Positions 1 to 7,476 of a DNA stretch of 64,000 nucleotides are shown here, piece after piece. Made by a program: the position numbers and the translations under genes. The DNA lies in IMG/VR virus record IMGVR_UViG_3300009537_001827, positions 1 through 64,000 of that record. One strand, 5' to 3'. The notes beneath the pieces were generated by a model that was not told the origin of the DNA, ran no database searches, and saw nothing but the letters and a program-made list of their open reading frames with translations. How positions within the stretch are numbered: position 1 is the stretch's first letter; each line of letters opens with the position of its first letter. The DNA is from a virus.

Positions 1-1500
1 GTTGAGATTGAGCTTCTTCTCCGTGAGAGATTCCGTCGCCCTGCCTGCCGGAGTCTTGCGAACCTTGTCGAGGTACTTATGCGACTCGTGCCAGTAGGCG
101 TCCTTCAGCCTGCTCCACTCCTGCGTGTCAACACGAAGGCCGTGCCTCTCGAAGTCGTTGAAGGCAGTCGTGGCTTCGAGCAATTTTCGGAGGAGGAGCC
201 TCGTCCTCGTCCGGCCTTTCAACCGATCCCGGATGGGAGGCACGAGTCGATAGGTCGCGACGGCATCGGTCGCCCCGTACTTCGCGATCACGTCCAGAGG
301 CACCTTATCCAGCGTCCTCTGCGTCGAGGGATACTGGTCGAGGTACTCGTTGAGTTCGGAGTCCCACGCCCCGAATTGCAGGTGCTTCGATCCGAGAAAC
401 TTCAGGTCATGGGTCCCATCCTTACCATCGAGCAAGTAGCAGGCGAGCTTCGTGTCGAAGTGGATCTCCTTCGGCCAGACGTTGTACTTGGCCGTCGTGA
501 ACCGCACATCGAATTTTCCGTTGTGAGTGACGATCCTGCCCGCCTGAAAGAGCCGGAAGAGAAGCGACCGAATCGCCTCGTGGTTGTACCCTTCCATCCG
601 GTAGGGCTCGATCCCGGCGGGCTCGTAGCCCCGGTGTTCGAGCGCCACGAAGACTCCGTTCTTATAGTCCCGGGCGAAGCAGAGTCCGATGATGTAACTC
701 TCCGGGTGATAGGCGTTCAGCGCAATCTCGTGCTTCGGACCGCCTGTCTCCACGTCATAGGCGAGCCGGAGGATCTTCCCTGCCCGGGCCAGCTTGATCG
801 TCTCATCCGCCCACTCCTTGAAGCGGTCGAGGGTCGTGATCGTTTCGAGCTTGAGGAGTTCCTCCGGGTCCTTCGCACCGACCGCCTTCCGGTAAGCGCT
901 CCGAAGATCGCCGATCAGGTCCGACATCGCCGCCCGGTTACGGATCACGTAAGCGGGGTGCCACGTCGGGATCACGGTGTAGGACTTGCCTCGCACCTCC
1001 ACGTCTTTGAAAATTCGACCTCGACGCTGGGAGATTTTCCCCTCACCGAGGAAGAAGTTCGTGGCGGAGTTCCCGAGCGGGACGATGATGAGCGGCCTCG
1101 TCCTGTGGATCTCCCCCCTCAGGTATTGCGAGCAGACCTCGATCTCTTCGGTCGTGGGTGTACGGGTCGAATTTCCTGATCGAGGAACACACCTCACGAT
1201 GTTGGTGATGCGAATTTCTTCGGCGGGGATTCGAGCTTCTTCGAGAGCTTCGGCGAGAATCTGTCCTGCGGGTCCAACGAACGGTTGATTGGCTCTGTCT
1301 TCTTGATGACCGGGAGCCTCACCAACAAGCAGAATTTTCGGTCGTTTCTCCGCCCCTCTCCCGGGGACGCAGACGTGAGTCGCTCCCCTCCAGAGCCCGC
1401 ACTCCGAAGAGTAGTAACATCTCTTCTGCCTCAGCTTCCCGGTTTCCGGATCCGAGTAGGGCGGGAGGTTCGATTTCTTGTAGAGATAACGAGTCGTCAT
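1..1500 (-). CDS. Uracil-DNA glycosylase / DNA polymerase I fusion (3' end missing)
   Basis: The first 500 residues of a protein that runs off the left edge. Residues 1-200 are a family 4 uracil-DNA glycosylase: the motif GEAPGHQEDRANQPFVG starts at residue 60, four cysteines (28, 34, 104, 123) match the 4Fe-4S ligands, and TWHPAYV (179-185) is the catalytic HP loop. A 3'-5' exonuclease domain of DNA polymerase A follows, with DVET (249-252), a HNGKFD motif and the YGATD motif as exonuclease sites I-III. The polymerase domain itself should lie beyond the edge. Fusions of this kind are known in some large phages (SPO1-type polymerases). The ATG at 1500 starts the only reading frame carrying these motifs. 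It is probably the replicative polymerase, with uracil removal or sensing coupled to synthesis. Confidence 0.9.
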   Translation of the reverse strand, partial: MTTRYLYKKSNLPPYSDPETGKLRQKRCYYSSECGLWRGATHVCVPGRGAEKRPKILLVGEAPGHQEDRANQPFVGPAGQILAEALEEARIPAEEIRITNIVRCVPRSGNSTRTPTTEEIEVCSQYLRGEIHRTRPLIIVPLGNSATNFFLGEGKISQRRGRIFKDVEVRGKSYTVIPTWHPAYVIRNRAAMSDLIGDLRSAYRKAVGAKDPEELLKLETITTLDRFKEWADETIKLARAGKILRLAYDVETGGPKHEIALNAYHPESYIIGLCFARDYKNGVFVALEHRGYEPAGIEPYRMEGYNHEAIRSLLFRLFQAGRIVTHNGKFDVRFTTAKYNVWPKEIHFDTKLACYLLDGKDGTHDLKFLGSKHLQFGAWDSELNEYLDQYPSTQRTLDKVPLDVIAKYGATDAVATYRLVPPIRDRLKGRTRTRLLLRKLLEATTAFNDFERHGLRVDTQEWSRLKDAYWHESHKYLDKVRKTPAGRATESLTEKKLNLN

Positions 1501-1973
1501 TCCATCGCCGATTGTATGGAGGTTCCCCGTAGATCATCGGAGCCGGGCACCTCCAAACTCGCTCCCTTTCGGTCCGCGTCACACGGCCCAACTAGCCCAT
1601 CGGTCCTGTGTTCCGGAGTGTCGGTACGCTCGCCCCTTCGCCTTACAGTCTCACGGCCCTTCAACCCACCCTAACCTCGCAGAGATCGTGAATAGTCTCG
1701 CGCTCGTCTACTGAAGTGACCGGGGGCTCTCAAACCGAACTGGTCGAGACATCCTGCTCAGTGCGCTGGCTTGTAAACCGCCCTCCTTGCAAGCGTGACG
1801 CGCGCGTCACCTTACAGCGGACCGCATCAATCCTTCCGATGCGAGCAACGCCTCACGAAAGTCCTGCACCATTCTCTAAGCGTGTCTCTTCTTCCATGAG
1901 TTAGTTCCCTAGCACATCGGAATCACCTCCTTCGCGGCGGTTTGAGAAGGGCTTCCAAAGTACTGCCTCGCAT
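1501..1973. other. Structured gap without a clear gene
   Basis: I see no convincing gene here. On the minus strand there is a sequence nearly identical to the complement of the 16S rRNA tail (AAGGAGGTGATTCC, about 1918-1931) followed by ATG TGC TAG, a start and stop with one codon between. A possible 21-residue ORF begins near 1889 but has a poor ribosome site. The gap holds a 16 bp perfect palindrome and many short GC-rich hairpins. It may encode a small RNA or a control region upstream of the polymerase. I tested part of it as a tRNA and rejected that. Confidence 0.4.
1795..1810. repeat. 16 bp perfect palindrome
   Basis: GTGACGCGCGCGTCAC is its own reverse complement. On the minus strand it is flanked by AAG and, after one bulged G, CTT, so an RNA copy would form a longer stem. 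It lies about 300 bp upstream of the polymerase gene. It could be an operator for a dimeric protein or part of a structured RNA; the sequence does not decide which. Confidence 0.55.
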
Positions 1974-2078
1974 CTACCAGCACAAGCCCAATACGAGGCC
2001 CATCGTCAACCCGATCAGGACGTAGAGCATCCACTTCATCCACTCCCGCCGAGTCGGAAACCACCATGCCTGTCTCAC
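1974..2078 (-). CDS. Small one-helix membrane protein
   Basis: A 34-residue ORF. It starts with GTG inside a GTGA overlap with the stop codon of the upstream gene, and GGGAGG lies at ribosome-site distance. It reads as a Trp/Arg-rich N-terminus (MRQAWWFPTRREWMKW) followed by a hydrophobic segment, MLYVLIGLTMGLVLGLCW, that fits one membrane helix. No family recognised. Translational coupling and the clean helix favour a real gene over the overlapping reading frame of 66 codons. Confidence 0.55.
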   Translation of the reverse strand: MRQAWWFPTRREWMKWMLYVLIGLTMGLVLGLCW

Positions 2079-2326
2079 TTCTCACCTCCCAATTTTTCCA
2101 TCTTCTCACACGTCTTACATCTCCGGAGACCCACCCTCACAGGGTAGAGATCGTCTCCTCGACTCCTGAACTCCACGACGTATTTCGGGGGCTCATCGAA
2201 GCACTGATCCATGCTCGTGAACCGATGCCCACAGGCAGAGAATCCCTCGCGATAGATCGGTCGCTCTCCGCACATGACATCGTGGTAGACCCTCGATCCC
2301 CCGAGCACCACGTACCTCTTACTCAC
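2075..2326 (-). CDS. Small cysteine-containing hypothetical protein
   Basis: 83 residues. The GTG start at 2326 overlaps the end of the upstream gene; the ORF is open further upstream, but that would overlap the neighbour by 70 bp. It carries cysteines in the middle (VMCGERP, SACGHRF) and a CKTC pair near the C-terminus (RRCKTCEK), so it may bind zinc. No family recognised. It is one of a run of small coupled genes between the HIRAN gene and the polymerase. Confidence 0.6.
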   Translation of the reverse strand: MSKRYVVLGGSRVYHDVMCGERPIYREGFSACGHRFTSMDQCFDEPPKYVVEFRSRGDDLYPVRVGLRRCKTCEKMEKLGGEK

Positions 2327-2576
2327 CCACCCCCTCCAATTCTCTAAGGAACTCCCGCAGTCGAACGGGCGTGAGTTCCGGGTCGTCATCGAGATCCGAG
2401 AGATCGGGAAGCTCCTCGCTCGCCAGCCTCGCGATCCCCAAGAACGAGATCGGTGTCACGAACGTTAGCGCCTTCCCACCATAACCCCAGAGCAATCCGA
2501 TGCCGGGGAACTGGTAGATCGTGAAAGCGAGCGCCAGCACAACGATGCACCACACCATGAACCAGCTAACTCTCAT
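2319..2576 (-). CDS. Small membrane protein with acidic tail
   Basis: 85 residues from the ATG at 2576, which follows a GAGG ribosome site and overlaps the upstream stop. Residues 1-25 form one membrane helix (VWCIVVLALAFTIYQF), and residues 28-50 are a second, weaker hydrophobic stretch. The C-terminal third is acidic (DLSDLDDDPE). No family recognised. The layout suggests an inner-membrane protein with a cytoplasmic tail, but its role is unknown. Confidence 0.6.
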   Translation of the reverse strand: MRVSWFMVWCIVVLALAFTIYQFPGIGLLWGYGGKALTFVTPISFLGIARLASEELPDLSDLDDDPELTPVRLREFLRELEGVGE

Positions 2577-2862
2577 CCTGCTCACCTCGCCTCCTGTCTG
2601 TTTTCCTTCGCCGGGGGAGTGGCGCGAGGATATCCTTTCGCTCCGTGAATCGTTCGAGCCACTGCGTCGTCTTCGCCTCGTCACAGTGGCACCTTCTCCG
2701 CTCAAGAGGGGTCACCGTTCGGGGAACGCTCTTCGGCGGGTAGCCACACCTTCGGCACATCTTCCACTTTCCACACGGGCACTTCTTGAGAGGCTCCCCG
2801 CATCTCAGGCAGAAACCCTCCTTACCCCGGTCCTTATCCTCAGCCCTGCGACCAGTCATCAC
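2566..2862 (-). CDS. Small zinc-ribbon-like protein
   Basis: 98 residues if GTG 2862 is used; ATG 2859 is nearly as likely. Both fall in the overlap with the stop of the HIRAN gene. Six cysteines lie in the pattern CLRCG ... CPCGKWKMCRRCG near residues 18-40, which fits one or two zinc sites. A basic C-terminal part (PLPRRRKTDRRRG) suggests nucleic-acid contact. No specific family recognised. Confidence 0.6.
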   Translation of the reverse strand: MMTGRRAEDKDRGKEGFCLRCGEPLKKCPCGKWKMCRRCGYPPKSVPRTVTPLERRRCHCDEAKTTQWLERFTERKDILAPLPRRRKTDRRRGEQDES

Positions 2863-3242
2863 TTCTGGCTCTCCAACATCGCCCGCGTGAGTTCTCTCGA
2901 CTCATCGTTACCGACGAAGAAGATGCCGAAGTGCTCTTTGTGTCCAACACCTCCGGCGATCACCGCCCACGCTGAACAAGGGCACCCACCTTCTTCCTCG
3001 ATCTCTTCGATCTCCTCGTTCTGCTCTTCGGCAGCTTCCCTCGACAGGAACCCGATCTGCTCCCCATCAGGCCCGAGAACTTGCACCGCGTTCGGGTCGT
3101 ACTCGTTCTCCGGGTCCCGCTTCAGGATCGCGAGGAACGGTTTCCTGCCAACCTGCTCGAACAGCTTGCGGATCACATCCTGTCGAAAGCTCTCACCGAC
3201 GACAGGGGGAATCTGCTGCCACAGAATGACCTGAGTCTCCAT
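2859..3242 (-). CDS. HIRAN domain protein
   Basis: 127 residues. Residues 13-72 match the HIRAN pattern: VVGESFRQD at the first strand, then LKRDPENEYDPNAVQVLGPD and GEQIGFLSREAAEE. HIRAN domains bind 3' DNA ends or stalled forks in eukaryotic HLTF and also occur alone in phages and bacteria. An acidic linker (about 78-86) and a GCPCSAW segment follow. It lies in an accessory block with Ku and the glycosylase-polymerase fusion, which fits a DNA-end or repair role, but that role is inferred from the family only. Confidence 0.75.
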   Translation of the reverse strand: METQVILWQQIPPVVGESFRQDVIRKLFEQVGRKPFLAILKRDPENEYDPNAVQVLGPDGEQIGFLSREAAEEQNEEIEEIEEEGGCPCSAWAVIAGGVGHKEHFGIFFVGNDESRELTRAMLESQK

Positions 3243-3250
3243 CTCATGCC

Positions 3251-3649
3251 CTAACCCTTCGTACAGGCGATCAGCCCTTCCTCCGAGGTCGTGACGCTCT
3301 GCTCCTCACCAACGCGAACTTCGCACCGGTAATCCACCGAGCTACTGGAGTAGGTGGCCGCAGCTTCGTATCCTGTCTCTGACGCACCTGTGATGCTGAT
3401 CGACACGGGGACACCTCCCACGCTGCTGTAAGTCACATCGAGCAACTCGGCCAGACTCGCGTACCGCAAATGCGTCGAGTAGAACGACTCCTGCTGAATC
3501 ATCAGGTTCTTAAGGTCCGATGTCAGCGAAGCCAGTATCGCCCGCTCCTTGTGGTTCCTCAAGCTCGGCAACGCGATGAGCGCCAGCAGTCCGATGATGA
3601 CGACCGCGATCAGAAGCTCGATCAGCGTGAACCCTCTCAGCTTCTTCAT
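3251..3649 (-). CDS. Type IV major-pilin-like prepilin
   Basis: 132 residues from the ATG at 3649, placed after GGAGGG. The start is a textbook class III signal: a short basic leader (MKKLRG), the cleavage site G/FTLIELL with Glu at +5, and a hydrophobic helix, AVVIIGLLALIALPSL. A prepilin peptidase would cut before Phe7, after which the helix packs into a pilus or pseudopilus. The globular part has two cysteines, near residues 111 and 129 (YRCEVR, IACTKG), that could form the C-terminal loop disulphide seen in many pilins. The length is normal for a small pilin. It is the most downstream member of a prepilin set reaching to 7964. No peptidase, assembly ATPase or secretin is in the window, so assembly would rely on host machinery. 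Confidence 0.9.
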   Translation of the reverse strand: MKKLRGFTLIELLIAVVIIGLLALIALPSLRNHKERAILASLTSDLKNLMIQQESFYSTHLRYASLAELLDVTYSSVGGVPVSISITGASETGYEAAATYSSSSVDYRCEVRVGEEQSVTTSEEGLIACTKG

Positions 3650-3661
3650 TCGGCCCTCCAA

Positions 3662-3994
3662 TTAACCTAGTGAGGCGGCGAGAAACTTCTCCCGAAGAGT
3701 TTTGAACTCTTCGGGTCCCGACAATACATTGAGGACAAGATCAAGTTCCTCCCTCGTCAGAGCCACCTGATAGCAGAACAGACTCACATCGAGGATCTCG
3801 ACCTTCAATCCGAGATGGGCAAACGCGTGGAAGTCCGTCTGTTCGATCCACAGGTCCCACTCCCCACCGTTCCACAGATTGTCGGCCACATCCTTCGCCC
3901 ACTTGAGGTCACTGTGAGTCGCCTGTCTGATCGCCTTGATCGCGTCGATCTTCCGCCCACAGATTCCCTTGGTAAGACGCACTGATCTCTTCAT
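3662..3994 (-). CDS. Protein with ribosomal L7/L12 C-terminal-like motif
   Basis: 110 residues from the ATG at 3994 after GGAGGG. The N-terminal half contains GRKIDAIKAIRQATHSDLKW followed by AKDVADN, close to the L7/L12 C-terminal pattern (K-I-x-V-I-K-x-I-R-x-x-T-x-x-x-L-K-x-A-K-x-x-V), the part that contacts translation factors. The rest is not similar to L7/L12, and the protein lacks its N-terminal dimer domain and hinge. It sits inside the prepilin block. Single domains of this type occur in some bacterial and phage proteins of unknown role. Confidence 0.6.
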   Translation of the reverse strand: MKRSVRLTKGICGRKIDAIKAIRQATHSDLKWAKDVADNLWNGGEWDLWIEQTDFHAFAHLGLKVEILDVSLFCYQVALTREELDLVLNVLSGPEEFKTLREKFLAASLG

Positions 3995-4053
3995 TCTACC
4001 CTCCAAAATGCCCAGAAACCGGCCAAATTCGCCGCCTGAGAGCGTTTCTATCC

Positions 4054-4248
4054 CTAGACGCCTTCCTGCCCGCCAGACGGGCTCTCAGGCCCTCCAGCGC
4101 GATTCCGCTGATCGAGGGTCTCCATCCTGAAAGCCAGCGCCAACACCATGCCCGCCACGGCCAGAAGCGGCTCCCAGAACAGCCACGACAGAAAGACCGC
4201 CAACCCCGCTGCGAAAACCCACACGCCCATCATGAATGTGAACCTCAT
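4054..4248 (-). CDS. Small two-helix membrane protein
   Basis: 64 residues from the ATG at 4248, preceded by GGAAGGAGCGAG; an earlier in-frame start would lack a ribosome site. Two hydrophobic stretches (MMGVWVFAAGLAVFLSWLFW and LLAVAGMVLALAF) make a hairpin in the membrane, followed by a polar tail of about 22 residues rich in Gly, Pro and Ser. It lies between the PilX-like gene and the L7/L12-like gene. A membrane partner of the pilins or a holin-like role are both possible; the sequence decides neither. Confidence 0.55.
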   Translation of the reverse strand: MRFTFMMGVWVFAAGLAVFLSWLFWEPLLAVAGMVLALAFRMETLDQRNRAGGPESPSGGQEGV

Positions 4249-4380
4249 CTCTCGCTCCTTCCCCTCCTGTAACGCCAACCCTTCCGAATTCGTAGCAGGA
4301 GCGGGCCAGCCGGTCTACACTGGCGCTGTCGAGGGCGACCGCGATGAGCCCTCCAGACTACACGCTCCTGCCACGCCCTC

Positions 4381-6141
4381 CTACCAGCCGGGCCGAAAAT
4401 TTAGCTGCCGGACATACCCCACGTTCGGAGTCGCCGGAGGCAACTTCGTCGGGTCCTCGAACATCGTGTCGAAGCCCCAATCCCGATCCGGCGGACTGTA
4501 GTACGTCCCGTTCCACGTCCCGGTCGCGATCCTCGAATCGAAGAGGCTCACCAGCGAGCCACGATATCGGAACGTCACGCTCGACCAGTTTTCGAGGAAC
4601 CGGGGGAAGTTCTCGATCCCGCCCGAGTACCAGTTGTTGTAGTACGAGTTCGACCCATCCGCCGCGCAATCCGCATCGTACCAGTCGCACGGAGTCGGGA
4701 CCATCCCCGACATAACCGCCGCGTTCACGGTCGTCAGCGATGCCGCGCTCCTGTAGCCCGACGAACCGCTCGCTCCCCACGACACGCATCCGAACGGTCC
4801 GGACACGCCATCCCACAGATTGCAGATGTGCCGGGCATCGACCCACGCGTTGCTCAGGAACGTCACCGCATCCGCGATGATCGCCGCAGGCTTCTTGTTC
4901 ACGGAGTTGAAGTCACCCCGGATGTAGATCGGCCTGTCGGTCGCTACCGTAATCGGTCGAGGAAGCTCCGCCGCGTTGTGCAGTCGGATCACCGGGTACA
5001 CGCCATCGCCACTCGGGTCCATCCCGCCAAGAACCTGAGGCACGATGAACTCGAAGTAGACGACATCGACTTCCGGATTCTCATCCATCAGCGTCTTTAG
5101 GTCGATGTCCATTACGTCCACATATCGACGCTCGCGCCCATCGTAGAACGCCTCCCAATCGTACAGGACCGCCTCCTCGCACTTCTTCGGCTTCGCGTTC
5201 GCCACCTCGCAGACCATCTTCGAGGCAAGCTCGCTGATATCCACGAAGACGTAGAGGTCCGCTTTCCAAGCGTACTTCACCCGACGAGCCCGCTCGCTGT
5301 CCGCGTCATCCTTCGGCGCAATCACCTCGTAAGGCAATACGCCATCCGGCAACGGAACCTTGAGCGAATCCACGTCGAACGCACCAGTCATCACCCGGCA
5401 GTCGAATCGGTCGCAACTCTTCGTCTTGAACGCCTCCGCACCCGGAGTGTCCCGACTGTCGAAGTCAAGCGCGATCTCACTCCCACCCGCATCGTTGATA
5501 TAGACCCCGTTGTTGACATCGTTGAAGTCCTTCCGGTTGTGAATCAACCGGTTCGGGGTCGTCAGGATGCTCCTGTACCAAGCGTTGTCGCTCGATAGAT
5601 ACAGGTTCCCGTTCGAGTGAACCCGACCAATGAACTCCATCGGCGGACCGTTCGTTGCTTCGAGGTCGCCCTCGAAGAAGACTCCAAACTGGAAGATGGG
5701 GATCGCCTGAGCCTTCGCTCCCAAATACACGGCATCCCGATTCCCCATCGCATCGGACGCCTCGGAGTACACGTCCACTTTCTGCGTAAGCGCATAGAGA
5801 CCCGCATACTCCCCATCGGTCAGCGTTTCGACCGTCACGCCACCGACCGGACGGACGGTGAACGAGTCGTAGTCGAAGACCTCGAACGCCGGATCGGTCG
5901 GAGGACGGATAGATGCCGCCTCAGCCGAATCGAGTGCCCCATCTTCGAGCGCCACCTCGATCTGCGCCAGAGCCGCTTCCGCTCCCGCTTCCGCCGCCAG
6001 AGCAACCCGATGCGCCTGCCTATCGAACGTCTGCGCCCGTGCCGACAGAATCGCTGCCTGCACAGCGAACACCATCAGCACAGACAACAACCCCAACGTC
6101 AGGATCGTCGCGACCAGTGCCAGCCCCTTCTCGTTCCTCAT
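4381..6141 (-). CDS. PilX-like minor prepilin with large extracellular domain
   Basis: 586 residues, overlapping the PilW-like gene by ATGA. The N-terminus, MRNEKGLALVATILTLGLLS, is a PilX-type start: a basic leader, Gly, then a hydrophobic helix lacking the Glu+5 of major pilins, as usual in the PilX/GspK group. A helical stretch rich in Ala and Glu follows, then a beta-rich region with FGVFFEGDLEA and GRVHSNGNLYL, seen in bacterial PilX-like proteins (DUF4900-type). Several cysteine pairs near the C-terminus (HICNLWD, GCVSW, PCDWYDADCAA) suggest disulphides outside the cytoplasm. In bacteria such proteins start pilus assembly at the tip and can carry adhesive domains. It is larger than typical PilX (about 200 residues). 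Confidence 0.8.
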   Translation of the reverse strand: MRNEKGLALVATILTLGLLSVLMVFAVQAAILSARAQTFDRQAHRVALAAEAGAEAALAQIEVALEDGALDSAEAASIRPPTDPAFEVFDYDSFTVRPVGGVTVETLTDGEYAGLYALTQKVDVYSEASDAMGNRDAVYLGAKAQAIPIFQFGVFFEGDLEATNGPPMEFIGRVHSNGNLYLSSDNAWYRSILTTPNRLIHNRKDFNDVNNGVYINDAGGSEIALDFDSRDTPGAEAFKTKSCDRFDCRVMTGAFDVDSLKVPLPDGVLPYEVIAPKDDADSERARRVKYAWKADLYVFVDISELASKMVCEVANAKPKKCEEAVLYDWEAFYDGRERRYVDVMDIDLKTLMDENPEVDVVYFEFIVPQVLGGMDPSGDGVYPVIRLHNAAELPRPITVATDRPIYIRGDFNSVNKKPAAIIADAVTFLSNAWVDARHICNLWDGVSGPFGCVSWGASGSSGYRSAASLTTVNAAVMSGMVPTPCDWYDADCAADGSNSYYNNWYSGGIENFPRFLENWSSVTFRYRGSLVSLFDSRIATGTWNGTYYSPPDRDWGFDTMFEDPTKLPPATPNVGYVRQLNFRPGW

Positions 6142-7046
6142 CGGTTCCTCGCATATCTCAGGTTACGGGGAGCCACGAACCACTCGAAGTCCCGAGCGAA
6201 TAGGCTCCCGTTGCTCACTCGCTGATCCGCCCTGTCGGCGGACAACCGGACGTTGATTCTCACGCCAATCACGTCATCGTAATCGTTGAAGACATCTGCA
6301 TCGTTCGGATTCGCAGCGGAAGCTTCTCTTCCATCCGCGAACACGAAGTTGACATCGAACGCCTGTACTCCAAACGCCACGATCTCTCCCGCAAGAGACC
6401 CGTCCGCGTTCAGCCTCTCTGCCCGCATCAGAGTCGAGTCCGATACGTAGTAGATGATGGGCTCGATCTCCTGCACGAACGTCTCGAACCGGTCAAGCAG
6501 CAGTCCGCCCGACAGACCCGCCGGATAACCGATTAGCGAATCCGCTGCCGTGAAGCTCAACTGTACGCTCCCCGCTGAATGCTGCACATCGCTGACGAGG
6601 ATCAGCCGTCGAGTCCCCGACACCTGCAATCGCGCCAGCGAGCCCGGCAGGATCTCGAATGTGCTGTCGCTCTTCAATAGATCGAGACACCGCGAGCCGC
6701 ACGTTCCTCCCGGAGACAACGGATTGTCGCTTCCACCCGGGGGCAGCAGATCGTAAGGCAACGCCGCAGCGGGACGATGCGGGATCTGCAAAATGACAAT
6801 CGTGTCGCCTCTCAGAGAGAGGACGCCGAAGACCGGAGTGCTCTCGATGCCAACACCCGCCCGCTGGAGGTCACGCGCCAAACTCACGTTGACGTATCTC
6901 GCGTTCCGGTAGACCTCATCACGGATCATCTGCGCCTCGACTATCCGAGTCTGGTTGATAGCGAACGCCACCGCACCCGACAGGACGACAAGCCCGACGA
7001 TCATCGCGATCAGGAGTTCGACCAAAGTGAATCCCTTGTTCTTCAT
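6138..7046 (-). CDS. PilW-like minor prepilin
   Basis: 302 residues from the ATG at 7046; the 13 codons before it lack a ribosome site. It begins MKNKGFTLVELLIAMIVGLV, a clear prepilin leader with cleavage between Gly and Phe and Glu at +5. The following part (NQTRIVEAQMIRDEVYRNAR) is the extended helix of PilW/GspJ-type proteins, and ARDLQRAGVGI is a PilW-family landmark. The C-terminal half is beta-rich. It is translationally coupled to the PilX-like gene downstream and separated by 13 bp from the PilV-like gene upstream, the usual fimT-pilV-pilW-pilX order of bacterial minor pilin operons. Confidence 0.85.
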   Translation of the reverse strand: MKNKGFTLVELLIAMIVGLVVLSGAVAFAINQTRIVEAQMIRDEVYRNARYVNVSLARDLQRAGVGIESTPVFGVLSLRGDTIVILQIPHRPAAALPYDLLPPGGSDNPLSPGGTCGSRCLDLLKSDSTFEILPGSLARLQVSGTRRLILVSDVQHSAGSVQLSFTAADSLIGYPAGLSGGLLLDRFETFVQEIEPIIYYVSDSTLMRAERLNADGSLAGEIVAFGVQAFDVNFVFADGREASAANPNDADVFNDYDDVIGVRINVRLSADRADQRVSNGSLFARDFEWFVAPRNLRYARNR

Positions 7047-7059
7047 GCACTCACCCCCT

Positions 7060-7476
7060 CTATGATGTCGATGAAGCGTAGACAAGACTCACGAAACTCG
7101 ACTGCCGTTCGCGGCCCCCCACGGAGTACGAGACACGCACGGTGACCCGATGGAGAAACTTCGCGTCGATCTCGTCGCCGTCCACGACACGCCTCGCCTG
7201 CTCCACGATCAGAGTCCGGACGAATGCGCCGCTCTCCGATTCATCACCCGACTCATCGACCCGAACCGGGGACTCGCTCACGAGAGTCCTAGGGTCCCGG
7301 GTCAGGATCTCTTCCATGTACCCACCGGCAATGACATCCGCCATCACCCGCAGATCCGTTCTGCTCTCCAACTGCTGCGCCCTGAGCAACGCCTGCGATA
7401 GGGCCAGCACTCCGAACCCCATCAGGACCATCGCCACGAGGACGGACAGTAGGGAGAAACCTTCTCGCCTTCTCAT
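7060..7476 (-). CDS. PilV-like minor prepilin
   Basis: 138 residues from the ATG at 7476, overlapping the upstream GspH/FimT-like gene by ATGA. It begins MRRREGFSLLSVLVAMVLMG, a prepilin leader with Gly/Phe cleavage. Position +5 is Leu and not the usual Glu, as in some minor pilins. It continues with FGVLALSQALLRAQQ, typical of PilV/GspI. In bacteria PilV joins PilW, PilX and FimU/FimT in the priming complex at the pilus tip. Its size and place in the gene order fit this assignment. Confidence 0.8.
   Translation of the reverse strand: MRRREGFSLLSVLVAMVLMGFGVLALSQALLRAQQLESRTDLRVMADVIAGGYMEEILTRDPRTLVSESPVRVDESGDESESGAFVRTLIVEQARRVVDGDEIDAKFLHRVTVRVSYSVGGRERQSSFVSLVYASSTS

Noticed and set aside
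1700-1860. Possible tRNA on the minus strand with loop TTTACAA
   Set aside because: The candidate anticodon stem has mismatches, the T loop TTCGGTT lacks the conserved A58, and no 7 bp acceptor stem fits together with the arms.
1908-1935. Plus-strand match to the 16S rRNA 3' tail (ATCACCTCCTT)
   Set aside because: Only the anti-Shine-Dalgarno stretch matches; flanking sequence is not rRNA. It is better read as a strong ribosome site on the minus strand.
1909-2109. 66-codon minus-strand frame overlapping the small membrane gene
   Set aside because: The alternative frame gives a hydrophobic helix, a GTGA-coupled start and a ribosome site; the 66-codon frame has none of these.
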